The notes under the pieces are model-generated. The model was not told where the DNA came from. It saw only the letters and a list, made by a program, of their open reading frames with translations, and ran no database searches. From Planctomycetota bacterium (GTDB lineage: Bacteria; Planctomycetota; Planctomycetia; Gemmatales; Gemmataceae), in the NCBI GenBank assembly GCA_016195405.1, contig JACPZP010000131.1, positions 52,884 to 116,883 of the forward strand: a stretch of DNA of 64,000 nucleotides. The letters run 5' to 3'. The first letter of the stretch is position 1. The number at the start of each line of letters is the position of its first letter. Positions 8,354 to 16,886 of the stretch are shown piece after piece. The translations under genes were made by a program, and so were the position numbers.

Positions 8354-9397
8354 ATGAATCGATGCTTAAAGCGTCCCGTTTGCATGTTGCCGCTTGCCTG
8401 CGTCGCGTTTCTTTTGATCCAAGAATCACCGGCTCCGAGCCAAGCGCCCGGAAACCTGCCCGCAATCGATGTCAAGAAACACGAAAACTACACGGAGAAG
8501 ATCAACGACAAGGCGTCGTTCGAAATGATCGCGATTCCCGGCGGAACTTATTTGATGGGCAGCCCAGACAGCGAGAAGGGCCGCAAACCGGATGAGGGGC
8601 CGCAGCATCCCGTGACCGTGAAGCCATTCTGGATCGCGAAGCTGGTGGCGACTTGGGACGAATACGACTGGTTCTGGTCAAAGCGTCCCGGTGGTCCGCC
8701 GCCGCGACCGGACATCTCCAAGAAGTCGGATAAGCTGCCTGACGCAATTACGAGTCCGACGCCGCCCTACGAGGATCCAACTTTTGGTTATGGCCGCGAC
8801 GAGCAGCCCGTGATCGCGGTCACCTGGCACGCGGCCATGGAGTATTGCCGTTGGCTGTCGGAAAAGACCGGCAAGAAGTATCGCCTGCCAACCGAGGCGG
8901 AATGGGAATGGGCTTGCCGGGCAGGCACGAGCACCGCATACAGCTTCGGCGACGATCCGAAAAAGCTTGGCGAGTACGGCTGGTTCGAAGGCAACTCCGA
9001 CGAGAAGGCACAGAAGGTCGGCAAGAAGAAGGCCAATCCGTGGGGTCTGTTCGACATGCACGGCGGCGTCGCGGAATGGTGTCTCGACCGCTACAAGAAG
9101 GACTTCTACGCCAGCTTTCCGCGCGACAAGGCGACTTTGAACCCGTTCAACCCACCGGGAGACGCGCGCTACGGCTACGTGGCCCGCGGCGGCTCGTGGA
9201 TCGATCCGCCCGACAAGTGCCGCAGCGCCGCCCGCCGCTACTCGGAAAAAGATTGGCTTAAGCGCGATCCACAACGGCCGCAGAGCATCTGGTGGATGAC
9301 CGAAGCGGATTACGTTGGTTTCCGCGTCGTGCGCGCAGTGGAGGAGTACGAGGACTTAAAGGGCATTCGATCGAAGGTTACATGGTGGAGCGATTGA
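8354..9397 (+). CDS. Formylglycine-generating-enzyme (SUMF1) fold protein, exported
   Basis: A 347-residue protein of the FGE-sulfatase family. Hallmarks are MIAIPGGTYLMGSP, GPQHPVTVKPFWI, YRLPTEAEWEWACRAG, HGGVAEWCLDRY, RGGSWIDPPDKCRSAAR and VGFRVVRA. A signal peptide covers about residues 5-25. True FGEs oxidise a sulfatase Cys to formylglycine using a copper site with two Cys near the C-terminus. Only isolated Cys are seen here (AEWCLDR, DKCRS), so many such planctomycete proteins may be binding modules rather than enzymes. I used the ATG at 8354; the in-frame start at 8321 would overlap the divergent apbE start. Confidence 0.85.
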   Translation: MNRCLKRPVCMLPLACVAFLLIQESPAPSQAPGNLPAIDVKKHENYTEKINDKASFEMIAIPGGTYLMGSPDSEKGRKPDEGPQHPVTVKPFWIAKLVATWDEYDWFWSKRPGGPPPRPDISKKSDKLPDAITSPTPPYEDPTFGYGRDEQPVIAVTWHAAMEYCRWLSEKTGKKYRLPTEAEWEWACRAGTSTAYSFGDDPKKLGEYGWFEGNSDEKAQKVGKKKANPWGLFDMHGGVAEWCLDRYKKDFYASFPRDKATLNPFNPPGDARYGYVARGGSWIDPPDKCRSAARRYSEKDWLKRDPQRPQSIWWMTEADYVGFRVVRAVEEYEDLKGIRSKVTWWSD

Positions 9398-9461
9398 GGA
9401 GTCGACGACAATTTAGTACGGTGAGAACAGAGATTTAGTCGCGATTCTTAAGGAGATCCCT

Positions 9462-9677
9462 GTGTCGTACCAAGGTCCTGTCGAGAAAGGTGTCGTTGTT
9501 TTTGACGAACCCATGACGTTAGCTGAAGGCACTCCCGTCCGAGTAGAAGCTGTGACCGAGTCAAGGCGCAAGACCCTTGCACAGCGCTTCAAGAACGTGA
9601 TCGGTGCCGGCGTCGATCTTCCAAAAGACTTGGCAAAGAACCACGATGACTATTTGCACGGAAGTCCGCAGCCATGA
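9462..9677 (+). CDS. VapB-like antitoxin
   Basis: A 71-residue protein: a short beta-rich head (VEKGVVVFDEPMTLAEGTPVRVEAV), which suits an AbrB/DUF104-like dimer fold, followed by a basic and helical tail (RRKTLAQRFKNVIGAG, LPKDLAKNHDDYLHG) that would wrap the toxin. It starts at GTG with AAGGAGA upstream. It overlaps by 4 bases the start of a PIN-domain toxin that is broken by two frameshifts. The antitoxin frame itself looks intact. The gene order and the overlap are typical of VapBC pairs. Confidence 0.75.
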   Translation: MSYQGPVEKGVVVFDEPMTLAEGTPVRVEAVTESRRKTLAQRFKNVIGAGVDLPKDLAKNHDDYLHGSPQP

Positions 9678-10073
9678 AACCGGTCTTTGCTGATACGTAT
9701 TATTGGCTGGCTCTAATCAATCCGCGCGACCAAGCGCATACACAGCAGTAGCCCTTTCTCAATCGCTTACTCAACCACTCGTCACCACACACTGGGTTCT
9801 AGCCGAAGTGGGAGATGCCATGCGAAAATCCGCCAATCGTGGTGTTTTCGTCCAACTCCTTAAGGATCTAAGCGCCGACTCCGAGACACCGTAGTGGCGG
9901 CGCACCAACAGCAATTGGATGATGGCGCCGCGCTTTGTGCCGCCCGCGCAGACAAGGATTGGTCGTTGACCGATTGTATTTCGATGAACGTGATGAAGGA
10001 GCGAGGCCTTGATGAAGTTCTCTCGGCGGACCACCATTTCGTGCAGGGCGGTTTCGTAATTCTCATGAAATAA
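9674..10073 (+). pseudogene. PIN-domain (VapC-type) toxin, two frameshifts
   Basis: The ATG at 9674 overlaps the antitoxin stop (ATGA). Three frames together give one PIN domain of about 133 residues. Frame 1 reads KPVFADTYYWLALINPRDQAH, then stops at about 9749. A second frame continues ALSQSLTQPLVTTHWVLAEV to about 9893. A third reads DKDWSLTDCISMNVMKERG and GLDEVLSADHHFVQGGF, ending at TAA 10071. The acidic PIN residues (D in FAD, E in LAEVGD, D in LTD and SAD) are all present, so the domain was functional until the two small indels. As written it makes only a 25-residue peptide. Confidence 0.85.
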
Positions 10074-10091
10074 TGTAGAAAACTCTGCCGC

Positions 10092-10541
10092 TTACGCGAG
10101 CACGCACCTCTCAACGCACTCCAGCACTTCGACCCACCCCGCCTCCGTGCCTTTCTTCTTGTCCGGCGCCAGCTGCGTATGCGTGATGACCACCTCCGTA
10201 CTGCCGTCGTGATCAAGGAACTCGATCACGACCTTCGACGGTCCTTCGTCTTTGCCGCGGTCGCTGCGGAAATGGAACGTATGCACCAGTTTCTTTCCGG
10301 GCGTTACTGCCTCGAAAACGCCGTCGAAGTACCAGTTTTCGCCGGTCTTCTTATCGCGAATTTGTTGCTTCCAGATCCCGCCGACTCGGCAATCCTGCTC
10401 GACGGCGACACTCTCGTACTCGCGGCCCCAGTTCCATTGCTTGAGAAACTCCAGATCGGTCCAGGCCCGGTAGACGGCACTGACCGGCGCCGCTATCACG
10501 CGGCGAACCACGCACGCCGAAATGGCTTCAGTCGCCGGCAT
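10092..10541 (-). CDS. SRPBCC/AHSA1-domain protein
   Basis: A 149-residue single-domain protein of the START/Bet v1-like AHSA1 group. Typical text is VRRVIAAPVSAVYRAWTD, GGIWKQQIRDKKTG, FDGVFEAVTPGKKLVHTF and VVITHTQLAPDKKK followed by GWVEVLECVERC. The fold forms a hydrophobic pocket; the ligand is unknown. The start at ATG 10541 overlaps the end of the ArsR gene by 14 bases, so the two form a translationally coupled pair. ArsR-AHSA1 pairs are widespread, and the regulator usually controls its own operon. Confidence 0.88.
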   Translation of the reverse strand: MPATEAISACVVRRVIAAPVSAVYRAWTDLEFLKQWNWGREYESVAVEQDCRVGGIWKQQIRDKKTGENWYFDGVFEAVTPGKKLVHTFHFRSDRGKDEGPSKVVIEFLDHDGSTEVVITHTQLAPDKKKGTEAGWVEVLECVERCVLA

Positions 10542-10884
10542 CGGATTTCTCCTTTCGCTTGGATTCTTCGATGAATTTCTCAAGCACATCCAACCGGTCG
10601 TTCCAATAGGCGCGGCAGCGCTCAATCCATACAAGCGAAGGATCGAGCGCCGTGGGCACGATCCTGCAACGACGTTGTCGGCCGTGTTTGTGCCGCACGA
10701 TCAGCCCCGCCTTTTCCAGCACGTCGAGATGCTTCGTCACCGCCGGCTGCGAGATGGCGAATCGACCCGCCAATTCCATTACGCCCTGGTCGTGCCCGGC
10801 GAGACGTATGATGATTTCACGCCGGGTCGGGTCGGCGAGGGCGTGAAACACGCGGTTGAGCGCGGGTTGTCGATTGATAACCAT
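10528..10884 (-). CDS. ArsR-family transcriptional regulator
   Basis: A 118-residue winged-helix repressor. The HTH is visible in RVFHALADPTRREIIIRLAG and MELAGRFAISQPAVTKHLDV, followed by the wing (GLIVRHKHGRQRRCRI). It has no Cys metal site, so it belongs to the non-metal ArsR type usually coupled to an AHSA1 gene. Its ATG lies inside a 16-base perfect palindrome (10877-10892), a likely autoregulatory operator. Confidence 0.9.
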   Translation of the reverse strand: MVINRQPALNRVFHALADPTRREIIIRLAGHDQGVMELAGRFAISQPAVTKHLDVLEKAGLIVRHKHGRQRRCRIVPTALDPSLVWIERCRAYWNDRLDVLEKFIEESKRKEKSDAGD

Positions 10885-10892
10885 ATGGTTAT
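10877..10892. promoter_or_regulatory. Probable ArsR operator
   Basis: ATAACCATATGGTTAT is a perfect 16-base palindrome. It contains the initiation codon of the minus-strand ArsR gene (10882-10884). Position and symmetry suit a homodimeric winged-helix repressor that blocks its own expression. The site assignment is inference. Confidence 0.6.
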
Positions 10893-11002
10893 ATGTTAGG
10901 CGTTGGAAGCAACGGCGTCAAGCCCGTGCCGCGCCATCTCGCGCAGAAATTTTCGGCGTGATTATTCTTCGCATTTCGTGTCCCTCACTTTACAATTCGG
11001 GG

Positions 11003-13771
11003 ATGATCTCTTTCCCCTGTCCTCATTGCTCGCGGAGCCTAAGAGTCAAGGATGAATTAGCCGGCAAGAAGGCGAAGTGCCCCGCTTGCGGCCGGCCGAT
11101 GACCATACCGGGCTCGGTGCGTGTGGGAACGGACGCCGTGATGCCCGATTCGCCGACGCTGTTGCCGGACGCCGAAGAAGACGCCCCGGCAATGGCAGAC
11201 AAGAGGCCGCCAAATGATCCGCAGTCGCACACGGCGGCGGAATCGAAAAGCGACGGCAACACGCAACCGGCGGCGGGCGGTGGCCACGAGTGGGATTTTC
11301 TCGCGCCGCCCAAAGAAGCGGATGAGATCGGCCGGCTCGGCGCCTACCGCGTCCTGAAAGTGCTCGGCTCCGGCGGCATGGGCGTCGTTTTCAAGGCTGA
11401 GGATCCGCAGCTTAAGCGCATGGTGGCTCTCAAGGCGATGCGGCCCGCATTGGCGGCAAGCGCGTCCGCCGGCGAGCGATTCATCCGCGAGGCTCGGGCA
11501 ACTGCGGCCATCAAGCACGACAACATCGTCACCATCCACCAGGTGGACCAGGACCGCGGCGTTCCCTTCATCGCCATGGAGTTTCTGGAGGGCGAGCCTC
11601 TGGAGGATCGGCTCGGCCGCGACGGCAAACTGACGATTCCGGAGGCCATCCGCGTCGGCAAGGAGATTGCCCGCGGTCTAGCTGCTGCGCACAAGCGCGA
11701 CCTCATCCACCGCGACATCAAGCCCGCCAACATCTGGCTCGAGGCGGAAACCGGAAGGGTGAAGATCGTCGATTTCGGCCTCGCTCGCGCCGCCGGTCAG
11801 GAATCAAATCTAACCCAGCAAGGCGCCATCATCGGCACGCCCGCCTACATGGCCCCCGAGCAAGCCAGCGGCAATCCGGTCGATCACAAAGTCGATCTGT
11901 TCAGCCTCGGCTGCGTTCTCTACCTGGCATGCACCGGACAGCGCCCGTTCAAGGGAAACGACACGGTTTCCACGTTGGTGGCCGTCGCCACCGAGACGCC
12001 TCCCGCGCCGCGGCAAATCTCCAAGCAGGTGCCAAAGGGCCTTTCGGACCTGATCATGCGGCTCCTAGAAAAAAAGCCCGGCAATCGGCCCGCATCCGCG
12101 CAGACGGTCGTCGATGCGCTCCATGACGTGGAGACCGGCCCGACGATTCCCGATCCGCCGTTGCGCGCCACGGTGACACTGCCTCTTCCGAGCAAGAAAC
12201 GTCTCGAGCCGGCGCAACCGATTGCCGATCGCGCGCCGATCAATCGGCCGACGCGGAAGACGAAGAAACGAGCGGAGTCCGGATTGCCCTGGGTCTGGCT
12301 CGGCGCGGGCGGGACCGTCGTCGTGGTGACGGTGATCGTTACGCTCGTTGTGGTTTTCGGCGGTCACGACAAGCCTCCACAGGAACTCAAGAAGAGCATC
12401 GTGGTCCAGGCCAAAGGCGAGAACACGAAGATTGACGATGTTGCCAAAGAATTGCCGCCAAGCGACAAGGCCGGGATCGACAAGCCTGCAATCGACAAGG
12501 CTGTAATTGACAAGACTGTAATTGACAAGCCTGTAATTGAAAAGCCTACCGACGTCCGTCCGCCCGATCCACCGCCTGAAAAGAGCCCAAAGAAAGGCGA
12601 GAAAATCCTTTTTGACGGCGTGGACCTTTCCGGCTGGGTCGCAATGAAAGGGGAGGCCCCGAACTGGAAGGTGGCGAACGGCTACGTGGAGGCGGGGCAG
12701 GGGGATATCCGCACCAAGTCGAAAGTAGGCCCGGATTTCCAGCTTCACGTCGAGTTCTGGGTTCCGCCCGACTCCAAAGGCAAGAAAGGCAAGGTGGCCG
12801 GAGACAGCGGCGTCTTCATCCAAAACCGATACAAGATTCAGATTGCCGATTCCTACGGCGTTCAGAAGCCGACGGAGGCCGACTGCGGCGCCCTCTTCAA
12901 CCGCATCGCGCCGGGCCTCAACGCCTGTAAGCCGGCTGGAGGATGGCAATCTTTCGAGATCACCTTCCACGGGCCGCGCATTCACTCGAATGGAAAGCTC
13001 ACGAACGGCCGGCTCACCGTGATTCACAACGGCGTTACGATCATCAACAACGCGCCGGTCGATCCGATGCCGGAGAAAAAGCACGTCGATGCAGCGTCAA
13101 TTCGGCTTCAAGGCGTAGGGCATCCCGTGCGTTTCCGCAACATTCGCTTGGTGGAGTTGCCGGCGCCTGTGCTGTCGCCTTTGCCGGAGAAAAGCCTGTT
13201 CGACGGCAAGAGCATGACGGGCTGGATCAATAAGAACGACGGCATGCCGGCATCATGGAAGGTAAGTGACGGCGCGATGGTGATGGGCGCCGGCGACATT
13301 TACACGAAGGAGAAATTCGGCCCGCATTTTCAGTTGCACGTCGAGTTCCTGTGCGGCGCCGCCGGCAAGGCAGGCAAACCGCCGCCGCCCAACAGCGGCG
13401 TCTATCTGCATGGCCGCTACGAAATTCAGATTTTCAATTCCTACGGCAAAAAGACATTGGACGCCAACGACTGCGGCGCCCTTTGGGGCCAGATCGTTCC
13501 CAGTACGAACGCCTGCAAACCGCCCGGCGAATGGCAATCCTTCGACATTACGTTTCGAGCGCCCAAAGTCGGTCCCAAAGGAGGCATCCTTCAACCGGGC
13601 CGGCTTACGGTGGTCCACAACGGCGTCACGGTGATCGATGATCAGACGTTTGACCGCGTCGGCGCCCAGGGTCTCGACAGCGACATGTCCCAACCGGGCC
13701 CGATTCTCTTGCAAGCCCACGGCGGCATCGTGCGCTTCCGCAATATCCGGCTGACAGAGCTGCCGCCGTAA
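11003..13771 (+). CDS. Transmembrane Ser/Thr protein kinase with zinc ribbon and two DUF1080 domains
   Basis: A 922-residue protein. Order: zinc ribbon (C6/C9 and about C26/C29); kinase domain from about residue 111 (VLGSGGMGVVFKAEDP, VALKAMRP, HRDIKPAN with Asp238, DFG at about 257, GTPAYMAPEQ); transmembrane helix about 429-451; a 15-base tandem-repeat linker; then two DUF1080 (3-keto-disaccharide hydrolase/LamG-like) domains from about 536 (FDGVDLSGW) and 733 (FDGKSMTGW). All kinase motifs are intact. The DUF1080 pair would lie outside and could sense a glycan. ATG 11003 is chosen because the zinc ribbon starts there; the longer frame from 10856 overlaps the ArsR gene. Confidence 0.92.
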   Translation: MISFPCPHCSRSLRVKDELAGKKAKCPACGRPMTIPGSVRVGTDAVMPDSPTLLPDAEEDAPAMADKRPPNDPQSHTAAESKSDGNTQPAAGGGHEWDFLAPPKEADEIGRLGAYRVLKVLGSGGMGVVFKAEDPQLKRMVALKAMRPALAASASAGERFIREARATAAIKHDNIVTIHQVDQDRGVPFIAMEFLEGEPLEDRLGRDGKLTIPEAIRVGKEIARGLAAAHKRDLIHRDIKPANIWLEAETGRVKIVDFGLARAAGQESNLTQQGAIIGTPAYMAPEQASGNPVDHKVDLFSLGCVLYLACTGQRPFKGNDTVSTLVAVATETPPAPRQISKQVPKGLSDLIMRLLEKKPGNRPASAQTVVDALHDVETGPTIPDPPLRATVTLPLPSKKRLEPAQPIADRAPINRPTRKTKKRAESGLPWVWLGAGGTVVVVTVIVTLVVVFGGHDKPPQELKKSIVVQAKGENTKIDDVAKELPPSDKAGIDKPAIDKAVIDKTVIDKPVIEKPTDVRPPDPPPEKSPKKGEKILFDGVDLSGWVAMKGEAPNWKVANGYVEAGQGDIRTKSKVGPDFQLHVEFWVPPDSKGKKGKVAGDSGVFIQNRYKIQIADSYGVQKPTEADCGALFNRIAPGLNACKPAGGWQSFEITFHGPRIHSNGKLTNGRLTVIHNGVTIINNAPVDPMPEKKHVDAASIRLQGVGHPVRFRNIRLVELPAPVLSPLPEKSLFDGKSMTGWINKNDGMPASWKVSDGAMVMGAGDIYTKEKFGPHFQLHVEFLCGAAGKAGKPPPPNSGVYLHGRYEIQIFNSYGKKTLDANDCGALWGQIVPSTNACKPPGEWQSFDITFRAPKVGPKGGILQPGRLTVVHNGVTVIDDQTFDRVGAQGLDSDMSQPGPILLQAHGGIVRFRNIRLTELPP
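12464..12547 (+). repeat. 15-base in-frame tandem repeat
   Basis: Five units of 15 bases beginning GACAAG, plus a partial sixth, encode repeats of the form D-K-x-x-I (for example DKTVIDKPVIEKP) in the kinase linker just outside the membrane. Units 3-5 are nearly identical, so the array is recent or actively varying in length. Confidence 0.85.
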
Positions 13772-13779
13772 GATCGCGT

Positions 13780-15213
13780 TTACTTTTTCTTCTCCACCCG
13801 CGCCTCCTGCGTCCCCGGCGCGAAGTCGTACACCGCCGATGAAATCGCGCATCGCTTTGACTCCACGAAATGATGGTACAACACCACGACCCGCCCGCCG
13901 TACGCGTCGATGCCAAGATAGTCGCCGAAAAACGTCTTCGGCTCACACGCGAACGGTTCCTGGTTGATCTTGTAATTCACGAAACTGCGGCCGCCGTCGA
14001 TGCTGCGGGCCAAGGTCACGCCGGTCTTGGTTCCTTCGGTGTCGCGGCGGTCGTAGAAGGCGATATTGACCGAGCCGTCGACAGGATCGACGGCCATCCA
14101 AGTGAAGAACTGGTCCTTGCCGTTGCCTTTGGGATCGTCGTTGACGCGAAGCGGCTTCGACCAGGTTTCGCCGCCGTCGCGTGAGGCGATGAGAAAGACG
14201 TCCGGATCGCCGTTGCGGAGATCGATCCAAGTGACGTAGATGGAGCCGCGGTCCTTTCCCTCGCTCACGTCGGTGCAGACCACCGGCAAGCCGTTGCAAC
14301 GTCCCAATCCTTTAACGGCAAAGTCCCATCCGCCGGGCGTTTCACCGAGCACCTGGTTCTTGCCGAAGTTAAGGCCGCCGTCAGTCGATTTGGCCATCAC
14401 CAAGCCAAGCGGTCCGCCCCAGACGACGTAGACTTCGCCCTTGGGTCCGACGGCTGGGACCGCGCCCATCACGGTCTTGCTGCTGTCGAGGCAATCGCCG
14501 GGGACCTCGGAAATGCGGTGCGGCACGGCGAAAGACTTGCCGGCGTCGGTGGAGCGCGAAAAGTAAATGTGCGACTTGTGATCGGGGTCCTTGCTGCCGT
14601 ACTTGTCGAACCGAGTCCAGGCGATGTAGATGTTGCCCTTGTGCGGCGAGTCCTTCGAATTGTCGACGCGAATCCACGGCTTATCCTCATGCGGCATCGG
14701 GCTGTTGATATGGTCCACGACGACGACCGGGTTGTTCCACGTGAGTCCGTCGTACGAAGTACTCGTCCAAACGCCGCTCAAGGCGCGTTTAGGCCGCGGT
14801 TCCGTAAAGCCGTCAAAGGCGAGATAGGCTCGGATCGCGAGGCCGTCTGAACCAAAGGCGATCGTGTCGTCGCCCTGAGTGCGCTTGCCGGGATTTGCCT
14901 GTGCGACGGTCTTCCACGTGCGGCCGCCGTCGGTCGAGTTGTAGGCGTAGTTGCTCGTCGGATCTTTCTTCCTTATCCCGGCCTGGATGGATACGCCGAC
15001 AATATGGTCGGAATTGGTCGGATCGATGGCGACCGCGACCTCGACGGCGCTACGGGCGTCCGGTCCTGTCACGCGCACCACTTGCGGATTCGGAGCTTTC
15101 TTCTCTGGTCCTTGGGCCTGGCCGACGACGCCGATCCGCAGAGGGAGGCAGGTGATCGCCAGGCAAATCACGGTAAGTTGAACGGCGCGACTCTCGTTGC
15201 GCTTGCGATTCAT
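13780..15213 (-). CDS. Exported sialidase/BNR-repeat propeller protein
   Basis: A 477-residue protein with an N-terminal signal (VQLTVICLAITCLPL). At least five Asp-box motifs are visible: STDGGRTWKT, STDAGKSFA, STDGGLNFG, SRDGGETWSK and SIDGGRSFV, each preceded by a hydrophobic strand. This marks a six-bladed BNR/sialidase-like propeller. I cannot identify the Arg triad of true sialidases, so an enzyme activity is uncertain; exported planctomycete relatives are usually called exo-alpha-sialidase by fold. It converges with the kinase gene, with only 8 bases between stops, so there is no room for separate terminators. Confidence 0.82.
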   Translation of the reverse strand: MNRKRNESRAVQLTVICLAITCLPLRIGVVGQAQGPEKKAPNPQVVRVTGPDARSAVEVAVAIDPTNSDHIVGVSIQAGIRKKDPTSNYAYNSTDGGRTWKTVAQANPGKRTQGDDTIAFGSDGLAIRAYLAFDGFTEPRPKRALSGVWTSTSYDGLTWNNPVVVVDHINSPMPHEDKPWIRVDNSKDSPHKGNIYIAWTRFDKYGSKDPDHKSHIYFSRSTDAGKSFAVPHRISEVPGDCLDSSKTVMGAVPAVGPKGEVYVVWGGPLGLVMAKSTDGGLNFGKNQVLGETPGGWDFAVKGLGRCNGLPVVCTDVSEGKDRGSIYVTWIDLRNGDPDVFLIASRDGGETWSKPLRVNDDPKGNGKDQFFTWMAVDPVDGSVNIAFYDRRDTEGTKTGVTLARSIDGGRSFVNYKINQEPFACEPKTFFGDYLGIDAYGGRVVVLYHHFVESKRCAISSAVYDFAPGTQEARVEKKK

Positions 15214-15247
15214 GAGGTCTCACATTCTGTTGAGAAGCGCTTCCGGA

Positions 15248-16672
15248 TTAATCTACAGGGCGCTGCCGCGCTTCGGAAAGCTCTCGAATATGCGTGAGCA
15301 CACGGCGGTGGATGCTCTGGATAATGTGGTCGGACCACAGACGCCAATAAGGCGCCGGCCACATGCGGTTCGAGTACCAGGTGGCGCCCTCCAGCCGGGT
15401 GCGGCCGTCCGGCAGCCGTTCGAGCAGAAATTGCCCCTGCCGGCTCACGAGATAATGGTCGAGATGCGGCGGATGAATCGAGTAGGGGCTCCACTCGTGC
15501 ATCGGCTCGGGTTGCTCGGTGACGCGAAAGCGCATTAGCGAGGGCGGCTCCCAAATCTCGATCGGCTCGACGAACACGCCAGTTGAAAAAACGCAGTGCC
15601 GTACGGCGCCCACGCCGCTTCCCTGGATTTCAGCCCGTTGCGGATATGCGACCCCGGCGCGGAACAGCCAATCATCCGGCTCGGGCAGGGCGGGAAATGA
15701 CACAACGAATTCCCAGACCGTTTCGGGCGATGCATCCACGATCACTTCGGTGCGAACCACGCGCAAGTCGGCCTCGGGCTCGTAGACATATTCGGCCGCC
15801 ATAAGAGCAGGAAGTGCGAGCACGATGGCAAGCACAAGGCTTCCGCTATGATCGGAGAGCCAGGGCCGCCGTTGGATCGTGTAACCAATCACTGCCCCTC
15901 CGAAGCTCAGCGTGAACGCAATCGGGCTGGCCATGAGCAAACATATCAATCCTTCGATGGCGAACGCAAGGATGGCAACGCCGGCCAACACGGTCGCCGC
16001 CATTGCCAGCGACACGCAGCGGCCAAAAGGTTGAGGCCGGTCCATGCCGTAGATCATTACCGAACACATTCCCAAGGCGAACGGCGCTCCCAGAAAGAGG
16101 CCGAAGCCGTACACACCCAAAACCTGCGCGGAGACGATGACGCCCACGACCGTGAGCGGAACCGAAAAGGCCAGTGCCAGCGCGGCACTGCGCCCCGAGC
16201 TTTCGCCGGTCAGACGTCGATGCGCTCGCCGCAGCCCGCGCGGGTGGGCCGCATCTAGCGGCGGCTCGATGCGCTTCGAAGCCGTCGCGCGCGTCGGTTC
16301 CACAATTAGCACCAGAAACAGCAGGAAATTGACCAGCGGCACGAAGAAAAGCAACACCAGTCCGAGTGGAAGATCGGCGGCGCGCAGGCGATGAATGGTG
16401 AGGATCACGCCGCTCCAGACAAAGGGCAGCGAGATCACAACCATCGTAAGTGCGAACCAGCGGTCGGGATAGCTCAAGTCCAGCGCACGTAATGTGTTTT
16501 CATTGGGCCAGATCAGATAATTCAGCACGGACCACGAGCGCCCGTAAAATGCCGTGGCAACCGTCCAGTCGATGCAAAACTTCACGACGAACAAGGCGAT
16601 GCCCGTGACCAGGTAAGGCAGCCGATCGATCGTTCGATTCCACGTCCACAGGAATGAGGGGTTTACATTCAT
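15248..16672 (-). CDS. DUF805-like membrane protein fused to an SRPBCC domain
   Basis: A 474-residue protein. The first part has helices LVTGIALFVVKFCIDWTV, WFALTMVVISLPFVW and LPLGLVLLFFVPLVNFLLFL, the DUF805 pattern. A second set of helices follows about residue 180. The last 150 residues or so form a soluble SRPBCC domain (VVRTEVIVDASPETVWEFVV, FSTGVFVEPIEIWEPP, GRTRLEGATWYSNRMWP). The pocket domain is thus tethered to the membrane. I prefer ATG 16672 (MNVNPSF); an in-frame ATG at 16720 adds 16 residues. The gene reads away from the esterase gene. Confidence 0.75.
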   Translation of the reverse strand: MNVNPSFLWTWNRTIDRLPYLVTGIALFVVKFCIDWTVATAFYGRSWSVLNYLIWPNENTLRALDLSYPDRWFALTMVVISLPFVWSGVILTIHRLRAADLPLGLVLLFFVPLVNFLLFLVLIVEPTRATASKRIEPPLDAAHPRGLRRAHRRLTGESSGRSAALALAFSVPLTVVGVIVSAQVLGVYGFGLFLGAPFALGMCSVMIYGMDRPQPFGRCVSLAMAATVLAGVAILAFAIEGLICLLMASPIAFTLSFGGAVIGYTIQRRPWLSDHSGSLVLAIVLALPALMAAEYVYEPEADLRVVRTEVIVDASPETVWEFVVSFPALPEPDDWLFRAGVAYPQRAEIQGSGVGAVRHCVFSTGVFVEPIEIWEPPSLMRFRVTEQPEPMHEWSPYSIHPPHLDHYLVSRQGQFLLERLPDGRTRLEGATWYSNRMWPAPYWRLWSDHIIQSIHRRVLTHIRELSEARQRPVD

Positions 16673-16886
16673 CAAAGTCGTCCACCATGCGGGCCGTCGG
16701 ATGATCTTAGGACCTGCCAATCAACCGCGGAAGCGCGCCGGAAGTAACAACCCTATCCGGAGTCCGGGTGCGTTGCAAGACGCCCATCGGCCAGATTTTC
16801 CTGAAGCAATTCCAAAATGGTACGGTCTAAATTCCTAATGGTTACAATGGACGAAACGCACCGACCTCATGTTTGGGAGCCCCGCA

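Noticed and set aside
12065..13084. A 339-codon minus-strand frame across the kinase gene
   Set aside because: Antisense to the kinase linker and first DUF1080 domain, which are supported by strong motifs.
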